Shown: piece after piece, positions 13,137-13,478 of the stretch
How positions within the stretch are numbered: the first letter of the stretch is position 1
Layout: every line of letters starts with the position of its first letter
NCBI GenBank assembly: GCA_020850025.1
Contig: JADZFI010000400.1
Location: forward strand, 1-13,478
Reading direction: 5' to 3'
Length of the DNA stretch: 13,478 nt
From: Saprospiraceae bacterium
Lineage (GTDB): Bacteria; Bacteroidota; Bacteroidia; Chitinophagales; Saprospiraceae
Program-made: the position numbers and the translations under genes
Notes under the pieces: generated by a model
The model's input: the letters and a program-made list of their open reading frames with translations, nothing else
The model's database searches: none
What the model was told of the DNA's origin: nothing

Positions 13137-13478
13137 ATGAGACTTCCAACGGTTTTTATATCCTACAATCCATCCGTTGAATCGGAGGAAACCTTGGCTA
13201 TGCGATTGCATACACTTGGCGGGGTTAACGGATTTCAAATGTTGCTCCCGGATCGGTTTCAAAACAACAATGGTATTACATCCGAAACCCAAAGGCGGAT
13301 AAATATCGCGGACTATTTCGTGTTGTTTTCAACCAAGCCGAAGCTGAGCAATGTTGTATTAGCGGAAATCAATTATGCATGGGAACGTTGGCACGATCAA
13401 CGTCGCGTACTGGTTATCTATGATGATGAAACAGGCAGAACTCTTACCGGAGCAGATCATTTTACCGAAATATTTATC
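13137..13478 (+). CDS. TIR-like domain protein, 5' part only
   Basis: The first 114 codons of a gene cut by the window edge. The protein starts MRLPTVFISYNPS; VFISY is the typical first strand and box 1 of TIR domains. It continues with ETQRRINIADYFVLFSTKP, in which a helix and strand place the polar FSTKPKLSNVVLAEINYAWE where TIR proteins have their SxxxxxSxxxxxEL segment, so E77 is a candidate catalytic glutamate for NAD hydrolysis. The following VLVIYDD fits strand D. Bacterial TIR proteins often act as NAD-depleting effectors in phage defence, and the position beside a type I RM locus fits. The C-terminal sensor or effector domain is outside the window, so the system cannot be named. A SEFIR or another TIR-related fold is an alternative. 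Confidence 0.65.
   Translation, partial: MRLPTVFISYNPSVESEETLAMRLHTLGGVNGFQMLLPDRFQNNNGITSETQRRINIADYFVLFSTKPKLSNVVLAEINYAWERWHDQRRVLVIYDDETGRTLTGADHFTEIFI

Noticed and set aside
1..13478. tRNA, rRNA, riboswitch or replication origin
   Set aside because: Scanning by eye found no cloverleaf with a T-arm consensus, rRNA-like segment, known riboswitch core or cluster of DnaA boxes; a covariance-model search would be needed to be certain.

Overview
The window looks like the chromosome of a member of the Bacteroidota, probably of the Saprospiria/Lewinella type. The phylum is inferred from promoter-like motifs of the form TAnnTTTG (with TTG 19 bases upstream in the best case), the near absence of Shine-Dalgarno sequences, and the style of the proteins. 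The finer placement is only an impression. Two conserved housekeeping genes at the left are followed by a defence-type island that runs to the right edge.

Layout. (1) 1-3.5 kb: an M20 metallopeptidase (+) converges on mnmG (-). The gap between their stop codons consists almost entirely of two opposed arrays of 7-base repeats. Another 7-base array sits just before the peptidase start. (2) 3.5-4.3 kb: two small minus-strand genes of 45 and 56 codons, two hairpins, and a 29-codon plus-strand reading frame that may be a remnant. (3) 4.3-5.85 kb: a two-gene minus-strand operon with an ATGA overlap. It encodes an Xre HTH + ImmA/IrrE-type (HExxH) protein and a PIN-domain protein, a plausible toxin-antitoxin module. 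A palindrome lies over its promoter, and a second element with the same half-site lies about 260 bases away. (4) 6.3-13.06 kb: a type I restriction-modification locus in the unusual order hsdR - hsdS - IS200-like transposase - hsdM, all on the plus strand. (5) 13.1 kb to the edge: the start of a TIR-like gene with a good promoter of its own.

Main observations. hsdR is interrupted by a single in-frame TAG at the position of the catalytic glutamate of its D-x13-E-x-K nuclease motif, and the reading frame is open and well conserved on both sides. hsdM and hsdS look intact, so as sequenced the locus would methylate but should not cut by the usual mechanism. hsdS is enclosed by 33-base inverted repeats (29 of 33 matching, inner 18 perfect). 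The transposase is followed by four degenerate direct repeats and then a 90-base imperfect palindrome whose outer arms carry the same motif as the direct repeats. Related CACCGTC heptads stand just before the starts of the peptidase, the transposase and hsdM, with a near-match before hsdS.

How the parts may work together (inference): HsdM and HsdS form a sequence-specific methylase, HsdR would be the translocase/nuclease, and the TIR-like protein may be a separate or backup abortive-infection effector. The Xre/PIN pair is an independent module. The repeats and the transposase suggest a locus that has been rearranged.
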